Origin: Pseudomonadota bacterium
Lineage (GTDB): Bacteria > Pseudomonadota > Alphaproteobacteria > UBA828
Assembly: GCA_027624955.1 (NCBI GenBank)
Contig: JAQBTG010000028.1
Location: 1 to 52,019 of the forward strand
Length of the DNA stretch: 52,019 bases
Direction of reading: 5' to 3'
Of this stretch, positions 26,549 through 34,373 are shown piece by piece. Below the pieces are notes generated by a model, which saw only the letters and a list, made by a program, of their open reading frames with translations, searched no databases and was not told where the DNA came from. A program made the translations under genes and the position numbers. Every line of letters starts with the position of its first letter. The stretch's first letter is position 1.

Positions 26549-27244
26549 TCAGCCGGCGATTGGCAACTCGATAATATCGTAGCCGCCCCAAATACGGCGG
26601 TCCAGAACCGGATCAACGAGTTCGAACTCAAATCTCTCGGCTGGCGCGACGCCGCCGATTGCTGGCAGGGTGCCGCCGAACATGACGGTGCCCGGGGGTA
26701 GCGCCTGGCCGTCGGTATAGCGCCCGATAAGGTCGTCCGGCGCGCGCATCGCAGCGACGCTGCCTTCCTGATAGAGCCGCCGTGCGCCTTGCGATATCGC
26801 CCAAGACCGTACCACCAGCTCGTCCCAATGGCCGGCGACTTCGGCATAGGGCCACACGCGGCTCGAAATCGGCTTGTCGCACATTTGTTTGGAAACCGTG
26901 ATCCCGTACGTTTCCACCTCTCGGTCGGTGTGATCAGAGCCAACGCCGATGTAAAGGCCAGTCGCGTTTTGCAGGAGCACGAACTCGACCTCGCCGCTCG
27001 ATTGTCCGCCGCTGGTTTCAATGGCATCGGCCAAGGTCAGGCGCGCGGCGGCGACGCGGTAAAATAGGGGCGTCGCGGCCGGGCGGGTGACGCCAAGTTT
27101 TTCCAATTCCTGAATATGCTCTTCCATTTTCGCCGTATCGCGTCCAGTCCAACCGGCGATGACCGCCTGTTCGACCGAGATCCTGAGTGGCTGACTTGTG
27201 CTGCGGCTTTTTAGGGTGAGCGGTAGAATTGTTTGCGGCGCCAT
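26549..27244 (-). CDS. DUF2848 family protein
   Basis: A 231-residue protein I place in DUF2848 from VGSDHTDREVETYGITVSKQ, which resembles the GSDHTDR/SKQ core of that family, and the central GHWDELVVRSWA. The family is uncharacterised; its fold is thought to be related to fumarylacetoacetase-type hydrolases (from memory, not checked here). It has no signal peptide. It converges on the isochorismatase gene and lies 39 bases downstream of the pseudouridine-phosphate glycosidase, probably in the same transcript. A hydrolytic role in the same catabolism is inference. Confidence 0.75.
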   Translation of the reverse strand: MAPQTILPLTLKSRSTSQPLRISVEQAVIAGWTGRDTAKMEEHIQELEKLGVTRPAATPLFYRVAAARLTLADAIETSGGQSSGEVEFVLLQNATGLYIGVGSDHTDREVETYGITVSKQMCDKPISSRVWPYAEVAGHWDELVVRSWAISQGARRLYQEGSVAAMRAPDDLIGRYTDGQALPPGTVMFGGTLPAIGGVAPAERFEFELVDPVLDRRIWGGYDIIELPIAG

Positions 27245-27283
27245 CTTAAAGTCCTTTCGGTACGGTAATTTATTCCCGGTAAG

Positions 27284-28213
27284 TTATTTTGCGGAAAAAC
27301 GCGACAGCGCCACCGCAATCTGCCCTGCCACGGCCGCGTTTGCCGTGGCCAGCGCCTGGTTTGCCGCCAGCGTGCGGCTGGCGCTCAACGCGCCGATATG
27401 TTGCAGCAGATAGGGCGTAATTGCCTTTCCGCTCACCTGATCGGCCGCCGCCGCCGCTTCAGCGTGCGCCGTCCAGGCGTCAAGCTCCGGCCACGGAATG
27501 GCGAACTCCTCGGCGATCGGGTTGGCGATCACGATGCTGCTGTCGAGGCCCAACTCACGATGACCGTGCAACAGCCGCGCCGCTTCCTCCGGCCCATCAA
27601 CGCGCTGTTCCAAGGCTATGCCGCAATCGCGCGCATAGAAAGCGGGGAATTGATTTGTTCCGTAGCCGATCACCGGAACGCCATGACTTTCAAGTACCTC
27701 CAGAGTTTTCGGCAAATCGAGAATAGATTTGGCGCCGCTGCATATAACGCCGATTCCATGGCTGCCAAGCGCCGCTAAATCCTGCGAAACATCGAATGTC
27801 TCGGGCGCGCCGCGGTGAACGCCACCGATGCCGCCTGTGGCAAACAGCTTAATTCCAACTGCGGCGGCGCAGTGCAGCGTGGCGGAGACAGTTGTGCCGC
27901 CGCATTCCGGCGCCCCCCCGTGGCGCTTGATCGCGCTGGAAAGGTCGCGCAAACTCACTTTGAGAGCGTTTTTGGAACGGGCGAATATCTCCAGCAATGA
28001 GGCGCCGCAACCAATATGAATTTTGCCGCGATATATGCCAATTGTTGCGGGCACTGCGCCTTGCGCGGTGACGGCGGCCTCCATCGCATGTGCCGTTTCT
28101 AGATTCTGCGGCCACGGAAGACCGTGCGAAATGAGCGAGGTTTCCAGCGCCACGACCGCCCGCCCTTCGTCCAACGCCGCGCGGACGGGAGGGGAACATT
28201 CATAATATTTCAT
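27284..28213 (-). CDS. psuG: Pseudouridine-5'-phosphate glycosidase
   Basis: A 309-residue protein of the PsuG/IndA family, which splits the C-C glycosidic bond of pseudouridine 5'-phosphate to uracil and ribose 5-phosphate. Catalytic and metal residues can be matched: E24 (ALETSLISHGLP), K85, D145 (FDVSQDL), K162 (CSGAKSILDL) and the C-terminal Asn292 (ATANAAVAGQIA). No pseudouridine kinase (PsuK) or nucleoside transporter is adjacent, so substrate supply is unexplained. It starts a minus-strand pair with DUF2848, with an AT-rich divergent region upstream. Confidence 0.9.
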   Translation of the reverse strand: MKYYECSPPVRAALDEGRAVVALETSLISHGLPWPQNLETAHAMEAAVTAQGAVPATIGIYRGKIHIGCGASLLEIFARSKNALKVSLRDLSSAIKRHGGAPECGGTTVSATLHCAAAVGIKLFATGGIGGVHRGAPETFDVSQDLAALGSHGIGVICSGAKSILDLPKTLEVLESHGVPVIGYGTNQFPAFYARDCGIALEQRVDGPEEAARLLHGHRELGLDSSIVIANPIAEEFAIPWPELDAWTAHAEAAAAADQVSGKAITPYLLQHIGALSASRTLAANQALATANAAVAGQIAVALSRFSAK

Positions 28214-28492
28214 ATGGCTATTGTATTTTTTGATATTGATGGTGTTTACAAGGTTGGTTATGATAATGTACTAACTGGATAAGCATTCCATTTGATCTAA
28301 TTTGCTTGGTCTAAATTTATTGTTTAGTGATTATTAACTTAAACGGATAATACTTTAGGTTAATCGACCATCTTGACTGCGGACGAGCCTACCGCGCCGT
28401 CCCGAAGAATTCAGTTCTTTATCGGAACGGACCAAATTGATTGTCGCAGACGTAAAAGCGCCGCTTTGGTTTGATAACGAATCGAGAAGCAT
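28214..28492. other. AT-rich divergent promoter region
   Basis: About 280 bases between psuG (minus) and the LuxR-type regulator (plus), strongly AT-rich from 28214 to about 28370. An ATTAAC ... GTTAAT inverted repeat spans 28333-28364 with a 20-base spacer. Promoters for both genes presumably lie here. I cannot place -35/-10 boxes with confidence. Confidence 0.4.
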
Positions 28493-29161
28493 ATGAAGTA
28501 CCTAGTTGCCGATGATCATGCGGTTTTTCGCGTTGGTCTCCTCCATTTATTGCAGAGACTAGATCCCGAAGCGAACGTCTTGGAAGCAAGCGACTACGGC
28601 GAGGCGCTCGACATCACCGCGCGTGAAGAGAGTCTGGATTTGATCCTGGTTGATTTGCTGATGCCCGGTTCGGACGGCTTCAGCGGCATTTCCAGCTTAC
28701 GTGATCAGGCCCGCGCGGTACCGATCATCGTCGTTTCGGCGCGGGAAAATTCGGCCGATGTTCAGGCCGCCCTCGACAATGGCGCGATGGGATATTTGCC
28801 GAAATCTTCCTCTTCGGAAGTCATGCTGAACGCCATCCGGTTGGTTCTGGCGGGCGGTATGTATTTGCCGCCGGCGCTGCTGGGACATCGCCATGGAGAT
28901 CAACCCGCCGATCGCCTGGAAGCCAGTTTCGGCCTACCGCGCCTGTCGGAACAAGTCGCGCGCAGTCTGACGCGGCGCCAGCGCGACGTCATGCGGCTCC
29001 TGGCGTTGGGGCGCTCCAACAAAGCCATCGCACAGGAACTTGATCTGGCGGAAGGCACCGTAAAAGTGCATGTGTCCGCCATATTCAAGGCGCTGAATGT
29101 CACAAACCGCACCGAAGCGGTGATCATTGCAGGGAAGTTCGAGGCCGAAGAGAACAGTTAA
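28493..29161 (+). CDS. LuxR/NarL-family response regulator (orphan)
   Basis: A 222-residue regulator with receiver domain (acidic pair D7-D8, phospho-acceptor D54 in LILVDLLMPG, switch Lys in GYLPKSS) and a C-terminal LuxR helix-turn-helix at about 155-215 (LTRRQRDVMRLLALGRSNKAIA ... VKVHVSAIFKALN). No histidine kinase gene is next to it. It is the only DNA-binding regulator found between the catabolic island and the ABC importer, so it is the best local candidate for their control, though this is only proximity. Confidence 0.92.
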   Translation: MKYLVADDHAVFRVGLLHLLQRLDPEANVLEASDYGEALDITAREESLDLILVDLLMPGSDGFSGISSLRDQARAVPIIVVSARENSADVQAALDNGAMGYLPKSSSSEVMLNAIRLVLAGGMYLPPALLGHRHGDQPADRLEASFGLPRLSEQVARSLTRRQRDVMRLLALGRSNKAIAQELDLAEGTVKVHVSAIFKALNVTNRTEAVIIAGKFEAEENS

Positions 29162-29173
29162 CTCCGCCAATCA

Positions 29174-29199
29174 GCGCCAACCGGCTTGAAGATTGGCGC
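29174..29199 (+). terminator. Hairpin after the LuxR-type regulator
   Basis: GCGCCAA (29174-29180) pairs with TTGGCGC (29193-29199) around a 12-base loop, 13 bases after the regulator stop. There is no strong T-run, so it may be a weak terminator or an mRNA end stabiliser. Confidence 0.4.
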
Positions 29200-29245
29200 C
29201 ATTCAGCGCAAATTTACATGATCATTCACTATAGGGACGGTGCCG

Positions 29246-29461
29246 ATGTCGATCGTGCGGCATTTAATGTGGAACGTTTTCAGACGCGCTGCGGCAAACC
29301 CAAGGGTGCAGCAGAAGGCGGTTAAGACTGCTGTGACCGTCGATAAGGCCCTGACCGAAACCGCTGACAAAATTGTCGGGTTCGCAGTCGAGAAAGACCC
29401 TGTGCGCGAAGCCGGGCGGATGTTTGGCAAGTTGATGTCCGGCGGCAACGACAAGGATTAG
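29246..29461 (+). CDS. Small basic hypothetical protein
   Basis: A 71-residue protein from the ATG at 29246, which follows AGGGACGG by about 6 bases. It is probably mostly helical and amphipathic: an Arg/Lys-rich N-terminal third, a middle of alternating Lys/Thr/Asp/Val and a C-terminal GRMFGKLMSGGND. No cysteine, no membrane segment and no recognised domain. The good ribosome-binding site and balanced composition argue that it is real. Function unknown. Confidence 0.55.
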   Translation: MSIVRHLMWNVFRRAAANPRVQQKAVKTAVTVDKALTETADKIVGFAVEKDPVREAGRMFGKLMSGGNDKD

Positions 29462-29489
29462 GCGTGCGCTGCTCGCCATTCAATCGACT

Positions 29490-30245
29490 TTAAAGAAATA
29501 TATCTCCGCCATTCGGGCTCAAACATTGGCCGACATAATGGTCCGCGTCGCTTGATGCGAGGAAGACAAAAGTTGGCGCGATCTCCTGGACCACGCCGAA
29601 GCGGCCACGCGGAATGGACTGGCGTATCGCTTCAATAAGGCTTGGATCCATGCCATCGAGGATCGGCGTCGTCGTTGCGCCGGGCGCCACGCAATTCACA
29701 TTCACCCCGCGGCTGCCAATTTCCAGAGACAAAGAGCGCGTAAAGGAAACGATCGCGGCCTTGCTAGCGGTGTAGTGGGCAAGGCCCGGCGCGCCCTTAT
29801 AGGCCAGTTGCGAGGCGGTGTTGATAATCTTGCCGTGGCCCTGGGCATACATCAGCGGTAGCACTTTGTGGGTGGCGAGAAAGACGCTGCGCAAATTGAC
29901 CGCGATCATTTCGTCCCACATCTCGACGGTCATATCTTCCACCATCGCGGTGCGCCCGATGCCGGCATTGTTTACCAAAATATCGATATGGCCGAACGCT
30001 TCCATGAACTGGTCGACCATCGCCGCGTTCTCGTCCGCCTTCGACACGTCGGCGCGGATGGCGATCGCTCGGCGGCCGCGTTTCTCAACCTCTGCCACCA
30101 CAGCGCGGGCGTTCTCGGCCTGCGAATCATCGGGATAGTTGACCGCCACGTCGGCGCCTTCGTCGGCGAAAGAGCACGCCACTTCTTTTCCGATGCCGCT
30201 GCTGGCGCCGGTGATCAAAGCGGTTTTGTCTTGCAGTTTGCCCAT
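29490..30245 (-). CDS. SDR-family NAD(P)-dependent dehydrogenase
   Basis: A 251-residue classical short-chain dehydrogenase/reductase of the glucose-1-dehydrogenase / FabG-like type. Cofactor motif TGASSGIG at about 14-21, NNAG at about 91-94, catalytic Ser in NTASQLAY and the YxxxK pair in HYTASKAAIV are all present, so it should be active. The run VNYPDDSQAEN after beta2 hints at NADP or mixed preference. It is the last gene of the ABC importer operon, 17 bases after the second ATPase, and probably oxidises or reduces the imported compound or its first product. Confidence 0.9.
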   Translation of the reverse strand: MGKLQDKTALITGASSGIGKEVACSFADEGADVAVNYPDDSQAENARAVVAEVEKRGRRAIAIRADVSKADENAAMVDQFMEAFGHIDILVNNAGIGRTAMVEDMTVEMWDEMIAVNLRSVFLATHKVLPLMYAQGHGKIINTASQLAYKGAPGLAHYTASKAAIVSFTRSLSLEIGSRGVNVNCVAPGATTTPILDGMDPSLIEAIRQSIPRGRFGVVQEIAPTFVFLASSDADHYVGQCLSPNGGDIFL

Positions 30246-30262
30246 GGTGATCTTCCCAATGT

Positions 30263-31300
30263 TTACTGTTGGCCGGAACTCAAAAGTTTTTCGGCTTCCG
30301 CTTGGAAGCGCTCGTAATAGTCTAGGGTCGCTTTTTCATCGTCGATCACGTCGCGATGTTTGAAACAATGTACCAGATGGCCGCCACCGATGTCGTCCGC
30401 ATCGGGCATGCGCTCTGAGCAATGCGCTTCCACGAACGGGCAGCGACTGGCGAGATAACAGCCATTCGGCAGATCGATGGGGCTCGGAATTTCGCCTTGC
30501 AGGCTGACCTCCGAATGGCGCTCTAAACGTGGGTTCGGCAATAAAACCGAGGACAGCAGCCCGATGCTATAGGGGTGGCGTGGCCGGCTGAAAATATCCT
30601 GCGAAGAGCCCTGCTCGACGATCATGCCGAGATACATTACCGCGACGCGGTGGCTCAAATAGCGCACCGTGCTGAGATCGTGCGATATGAACAGATAGGC
30701 TGTGTTCAATTCCTTTTGCAGCGCGATCAACAGATCGATGACTTCTGAGCGTGCGGTCGGGTCGAGCGCCGATGTTGGCTCATCCAGAACGATGAGTTCG
30801 GGGTCTGTGATGATGGCTCGCGCGATGCCGACGCGCTGCTGTTGGCCAGCGCTTAATTCCGCCGGATATTGATAGAGCGCCTCTTCTTCAAGGCCGACAC
30901 GCCGCGCCATTTCGCGCACCTGTTTGTCGCGGTCCTCGCGCGCGCTGCCGAGCGAACGCAGCGGCTCGCCGATGGTCACGCCAATGCGAATTCTAGGGTC
31001 AAGGGATTCCGCCGGTTCCTGAAAAACCAATTGGATTTTGCCTCTAAGGTGGCGGCTTCGCACGTTGTTGCGCTTGTCGATGCGATTGCCCTGAAAATTG
31101 ATTTCGCCGCCAGTCGGATCGATCAACCCGAGAATGCTCCGCCCAACCGTGGTCTTGCCCGAGCCAGATTCTCCGACCAGCGCGAGCGTTTCGCCGCGCG
31201 AGACGGTGAAGCTAACATTGTTGACTGCCTGAACCACAGACCGCGAACCGGCGATCGGAAAATGCTTCACCAGATTTTGCACTGAAAGAACAACAGACAT
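30263..31300 (-). CDS. Peptide-type ABC transporter ATPase (DppF/OppF-like)
   Basis: A 345-residue ABC ATPase with Walker [11 protein letters not shown]-loop [12 protein letters not shown], signature [14 protein letters not shown], Walker [13 protein letters not shown] and H-loop FISHDLSTV all intact, then the C-terminal Oligo_HPY region with the cysteines of an Opp-type Fe-S-like motif. It should carry out the productive hydrolysis in the heterodimer with the altered DppD-like ATPase encoded three bases upstream. The signature has Ala in place of the second Gly position (LSAGQ), a common conservative variant. Confidence 0.93.
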   Translation of the reverse strand: MSVVLSVQNLVKHFPIAGSRSVVQAVNNVSFTVSRGETLALVGESGSGKTTVGRSILGLIDPTGGEINFQGNRIDKRNNVRSRHLRGKIQLVFQEPAESLDPRIRIGVTIGEPLRSLGSAREDRDKQVREMARRVGLEEEALYQYPAELSAGQQQRVGIARAIITDPELIVLDEPTSALDPTARSEVIDLLIALQKELNTAYLFISHDLSTVRYLSHRVAVMYLGMIVEQGSSQDIFSRPRHPYSIGLLSSVLLPNPRLERHSEVSLQGEIPSPIDLPNGCYLASRCPFVEAHCSERMPDADDIGGGHLVHCFKHRDVIDDEKATLDYYERFQAEAEKLLSSGQQ

Positions 31301-31303
31301 GGG

Positions 31304-32290
31304 CTAGCGCTCCACCGGGTGATGGCAGCGCACGCTATGCCCCGGCCCCATGACGCGCATTTTTGGATGCTCTTTAAGGCAGGTGTCGCTGGCGCGCACG
31401 CAGCGCCCAGCGAACAGACAGCCGCGTCCCGCCTCGGCGCCCGCTACCAATTCCGCCGGTTTTGACCACATGCCGCGCAATTTCGGATTGTGCGAAAAAG
31501 CCGATAGCAGCATCACACTGTAAGGGTGCTGAGGATTGTCAAAAAAGCTGGCTGTATCGGCGATCTCGACGATCTCTCCGGAGTAAATGATGGCGACCTG
31601 GTGGCAATAATGCGCCGTGATGCCGATGTCGCGCGTGATGAACAGCAACGAGGCGCTATGTTGCTGCACCAAATCCTGTAACAGCTCCAACACCTGGGTT
31701 TGCACCGTAACGTCGAGGCCACTGGTGGCGTCGTCGGATATGATGAAGCGCGGCGAGCAAATCAAGGCGATCGCCATGACCACGCGCTGCGCCATACCAC
31801 CGCTCAATTCGTGCGGATACGCCTTGAAGCGCCGCTTTGGGTCGGGAATTTGCACCGCGTCGAGCATCGCCATCGCCATGGCGTCGGCCTCCTTGCGCGG
31901 CAGTGACAGGTGATAGCGCGCCACGTTGGCGATTTGCTTGCCGACCGTCACCAGCGGGTTGAGCTCGGTGCGTGGATTGGGAATGACCATGGCGATGTCG
32001 TTGCCGCGGATAGCGCGCAATTCCGCTTCGTTGAGGGTGCTCAAATCGCGCCCGTCAAATTCGATGCGCCCTTTATCGACCCGGCCAGGGCGTGAAATCA
32101 GCTGCATGATCGAGCGTGCCAACGTCGTCTTGCCGGAGCCCGATTCGCCAACCAGGCCGATGTTTTCACCTTCAAGTACCTTGAGGTCGATTCCCCGGAG
32201 CGCGCGCACCGGCGCGGTTTCATAAACTGGGTAGGAGACATGCAAATCCTCAATATTGAGGATCGTGGCGGGTTCGGGGGTAGTCGCCAT
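31304..32290 (-). CDS. Peptide-type ABC transporter ATPase (DppD/OppD-like), altered catalytic motifs
   Basis: A 328-residue ABC ATPase with intact Walker A (GESGSGKTT at 48-56) and signature (LSGGMAQR at 162-169) but three changed hydrolysis residues: the Q-loop Gln is Pro104 (MVIPNPRTELNP), the Walker B catalytic Glu is Asp187 (IISDDATSGLD) and the H-loop His is Arg220 (FITRDIGI). It probably binds ATP but hydrolyses it poorly, making the importer asymmetric. The C-terminal Oligo_HPY segment with Cys is kept. The frame is clean, so this is not simple decay. It is encoded between the permeases and the DppF-like ATPase. Confidence 0.93.
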   Translation of the reverse strand: MATTPEPATILNIEDLHVSYPVYETAPVRALRGIDLKVLEGENIGLVGESGSGKTTLARSIMQLISRPGRVDKGRIEFDGRDLSTLNEAELRAIRGNDIAMVIPNPRTELNPLVTVGKQIANVARYHLSLPRKEADAMAMAMLDAVQIPDPKRRFKAYPHELSGGMAQRVVMAIALICSPRFIISDDATSGLDVTVQTQVLELLQDLVQQHSASLLFITRDIGITAHYCHQVAIIYSGEIVEIADTASFFDNPQHPYSVMLLSAFSHNPKLRGMWSKPAELVAGAEAGRGCLFAGRCVRASDTCLKEHPKMRVMGPGHSVRCHHPVER

Positions 32291-32292
32291 GC

Positions 32293-33306
32293 TTAACCCC
32301 TAACCCTGGGGTCGATGGCAAAATAAATCAGATCGACGATCAGATATATGATCAGCGACAGCACGGCAGCGAAAAACACGAAGCCGAGGACCGGGTTGAT
32401 ATCGGCGTTTAGCACGCCCTGCACGGCATATTGGCCGGCGCCGCCCCAGCTAAAGACAATCTCCACCAGCACCGCACCACCGATCAAAAAGCCATACAAC
32501 ACGCTGACGATGGTGACCACCGAGGGCAGCGAGTTGCGCAGTGCATGGCGAACGATGACCGATTTCGGCAGGCCGCACATTTCCTCATAGCGGCTGTAAT
32601 CGGATTCGAGCATGCGGTCCATCGTCGATTGGGTCATTTTGAGAATGGGTCCGCCACTGATCAAGCCGAGCGTGATGACCGGTAATATGAGATGGCCGAC
32701 AGCCGAGACGAATGCCGACCAATTGCCGTCCAACAAGCTGTCAATCAGCAGCGCACCGGTGACGGTGGGCGGTGCGAGGATGAAAAAATCAAGTCGGCCG
32801 AGAGGCGCCGGCACCCAACCGAGGATCGTGTAGAACAGAAATATCAAGACGAGGGCAAGCCAAAAATCGGGCAGAGCGCCGGCGAGAAGGCCGTAATAAT
32901 CAGAGAATTTCGCCACGATGCCGCGCTTTAAATAAGCCGCGCCAACACCGAGCGGCACACCGATCAAAAGGCCAAGCAATAGACCCAGAGTGATCAATTC
33001 AAGTGTCGCCGGCATACGCTGGAAAAGATCCTCGGTGACCGGCCGCGTGGTTTGCCACGATTTGCCGAGATCACCGTGCAGCGCCAGATTCTTGATATAG
33101 ATGAAAAATTGTTCGGGTAGGCTGCGGTCGAAGCCCATTTCGGTGCGCAGTTCCGCGAGCGTGGATTCTGTTGCGAGCGGCCCCAGCATCATCACCGCCG
33201 GGTCGCCCGGAATGAGCTTCACCAGAAAGAAGCTGACCAGCGTAATACCGAACAGCTGCGGCACAATGAACAGCATACGCTTGCCGATATATCTCAGTAC
33301 CCGCAT
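32293..33306 (-). CDS. Peptide-type ABC transporter permease (DppB/OppB-like)
   Basis: A 337-residue inner-membrane permease with about six membrane segments. The N-terminal MLFIVPQLFGITLVSFFLVK helix, the following IPGDPAVMM periplasmic segment and the EEMCGLPKSVIVRHALRNSL coupling (EAA-type) loop are typical of DppB/OppB. It pairs with the DppC-like permease, whose gene ends one base upstream. The order here is C before B, the reverse of the common dpp/opp arrangement. Confidence 0.92.
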   Translation of the reverse strand: MRVLRYIGKRMLFIVPQLFGITLVSFFLVKLIPGDPAVMMLGPLATESTLAELRTEMGFDRSLPEQFFIYIKNLALHGDLGKSWQTTRPVTEDLFQRMPATLELITLGLLLGLLIGVPLGVGAAYLKRGIVAKFSDYYGLLAGALPDFWLALVLIFLFYTILGWVPAPLGRLDFFILAPPTVTGALLIDSLLDGNWSAFVSAVGHLILPVITLGLISGGPILKMTQSTMDRMLESDYSRYEEMCGLPKSVIVRHALRNSLPSVVTIVSVLYGFLIGGAVLVEIVFSWGGAGQYAVQGVLNADINPVLGFVFFAAVLSLIIYLIVDLIYFAIDPRVRG

Positions 33307-33307
33307 G

Positions 33308-34312
33308 TCAGGCTTCCTTGACGCGGCGCTCGCGCATGCTACCGGTCATGGCGCGGCGCCGCGCTGGATCGGCCAAGACCTCGACGCTGGCGCCCACCAG
33401 GGCAAATCCAAATACGGTGACGGCCAGGGCAATACCCGGGAAAACCGACGGCCACCATTGGCCGGTGATAATATTTTGGAAGCCCGAGGCAATCATGCTG
33501 CCCCATTCAGGCGTCGGCGCAACAACGCCAGCGCCGACGAAGCTGAGGCCCGCCGTTAGCAGCACCGACCAGCCGATATTCACCGAAAGCTGTGCCAACA
33601 CCGGCGCCATCGAATTCGGTATGATATGGCGCAGAATAATGTACCTGTCTGGCGTGCCGGCAACGTAAGACGCCTCAACGAAGCGCATGCGTCGGATCGA
33701 CATGACCTGGCTGCGCATCAGGCGGAGATAAATCGGAATGTTCAAAAAGGCGATTGCGGCGATGATGCTTTGCAGGCTCTGCCCAAATATCGCCACCAAG
33801 GCGATAGCGAAAACAAATACCGGAAAGGCCTGCAGCACATCGGCGGAGCGCATGACGAAACCGGAAAAGAAACTCGGCGCGCCGCCAACTTCTTGGTAAT
33901 AGCCAACCGCAGCACCGATCAGCGAGCCAACGATTGCGGAGATCGCCGTTCCGGCGATGGCAATGGTGAGGTCGATACGCGGGGCATAGAGGATGCGGGT
34001 GAAGATATCCATGCCGGTTGCGTCGGTGCCGAGAAGATGGCGCCAGCTCGGCGCTTGCAGAAAATCATCCGGATTCGCCGTTTCCGGCGGATAGGGCGCG
34101 ATCAGCGGCGCGAATATCGCCATCAGGATGACTGTCGCAACAATGCCATATCCAACGGCAAACAGCGGCCGTGCCCTGAGCACATCGAGCAGGTAGCGCA
34201 GGCGGCTCAAATAGATATCGACGCGCCGCTCGTCCGCGTGCAGACCCGGCCCAGCCATCATGTCATGCTTGGGTGTGCGCCCGTCCGCGCCGTCGCCTTG
34301 TGAGTTCGTCAT
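33308..34312 (-). CDS. Peptide-type ABC transporter permease (DppC/OppC-like)
   Basis: A 334-residue permease with a hydrophilic N-terminal extension of about 50 residues, then the OppC_N segment ARPLFAVGYGIVATVILM and HLLGTDATGMDIFTRI, and the coupling loop FVEASYVAGTPDRYIILRHI. It has about six membrane helices. It is separated from the binding-protein gene by 61 bases that hold a strong stem-loop, so its expression is probably lower than that of the binding protein. Confidence 0.92.
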   Translation of the reverse strand: MTNSQGDGADGRTPKHDMMAGPGLHADERRVDIYLSRLRYLLDVLRARPLFAVGYGIVATVILMAIFAPLIAPYPPETANPDDFLQAPSWRHLLGTDATGMDIFTRILYAPRIDLTIAIAGTAISAIVGSLIGAAVGYYQEVGGAPSFFSGFVMRSADVLQAFPVFVFAIALVAIFGQSLQSIIAAIAFLNIPIYLRLMRSQVMSIRRMRFVEASYVAGTPDRYIILRHIIPNSMAPVLAQLSVNIGWSVLLTAGLSFVGAGVVAPTPEWGSMIASGFQNIITGQWWPSVFPGIALAVTVFGFALVGASVEVLADPARRRAMTGSMRERRVKEA

Positions 34313-34330
34313 GTTTTACATGCGCCAGGA

Positions 34331-34356
34331 TGCCGGGCCGCAGGTGCGGCCCGGCA
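34331..34356 (-). promoter_or_regulatory. Strong stem-loop between binding protein and permease genes
   Basis: TGCCGGGCCGCA pairs perfectly with TGCGGCCCGGCA across two bases. It lies 18 bases after the binding-protein stop and before the permease start. No T-run follows on the minus strand. Such intercistronic hairpins often stabilise the upstream binding-protein mRNA and attenuate the permease genes. Confidence 0.7.
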
Positions 34357-34373
34357 CGTCTTCAGCGGCTGAC

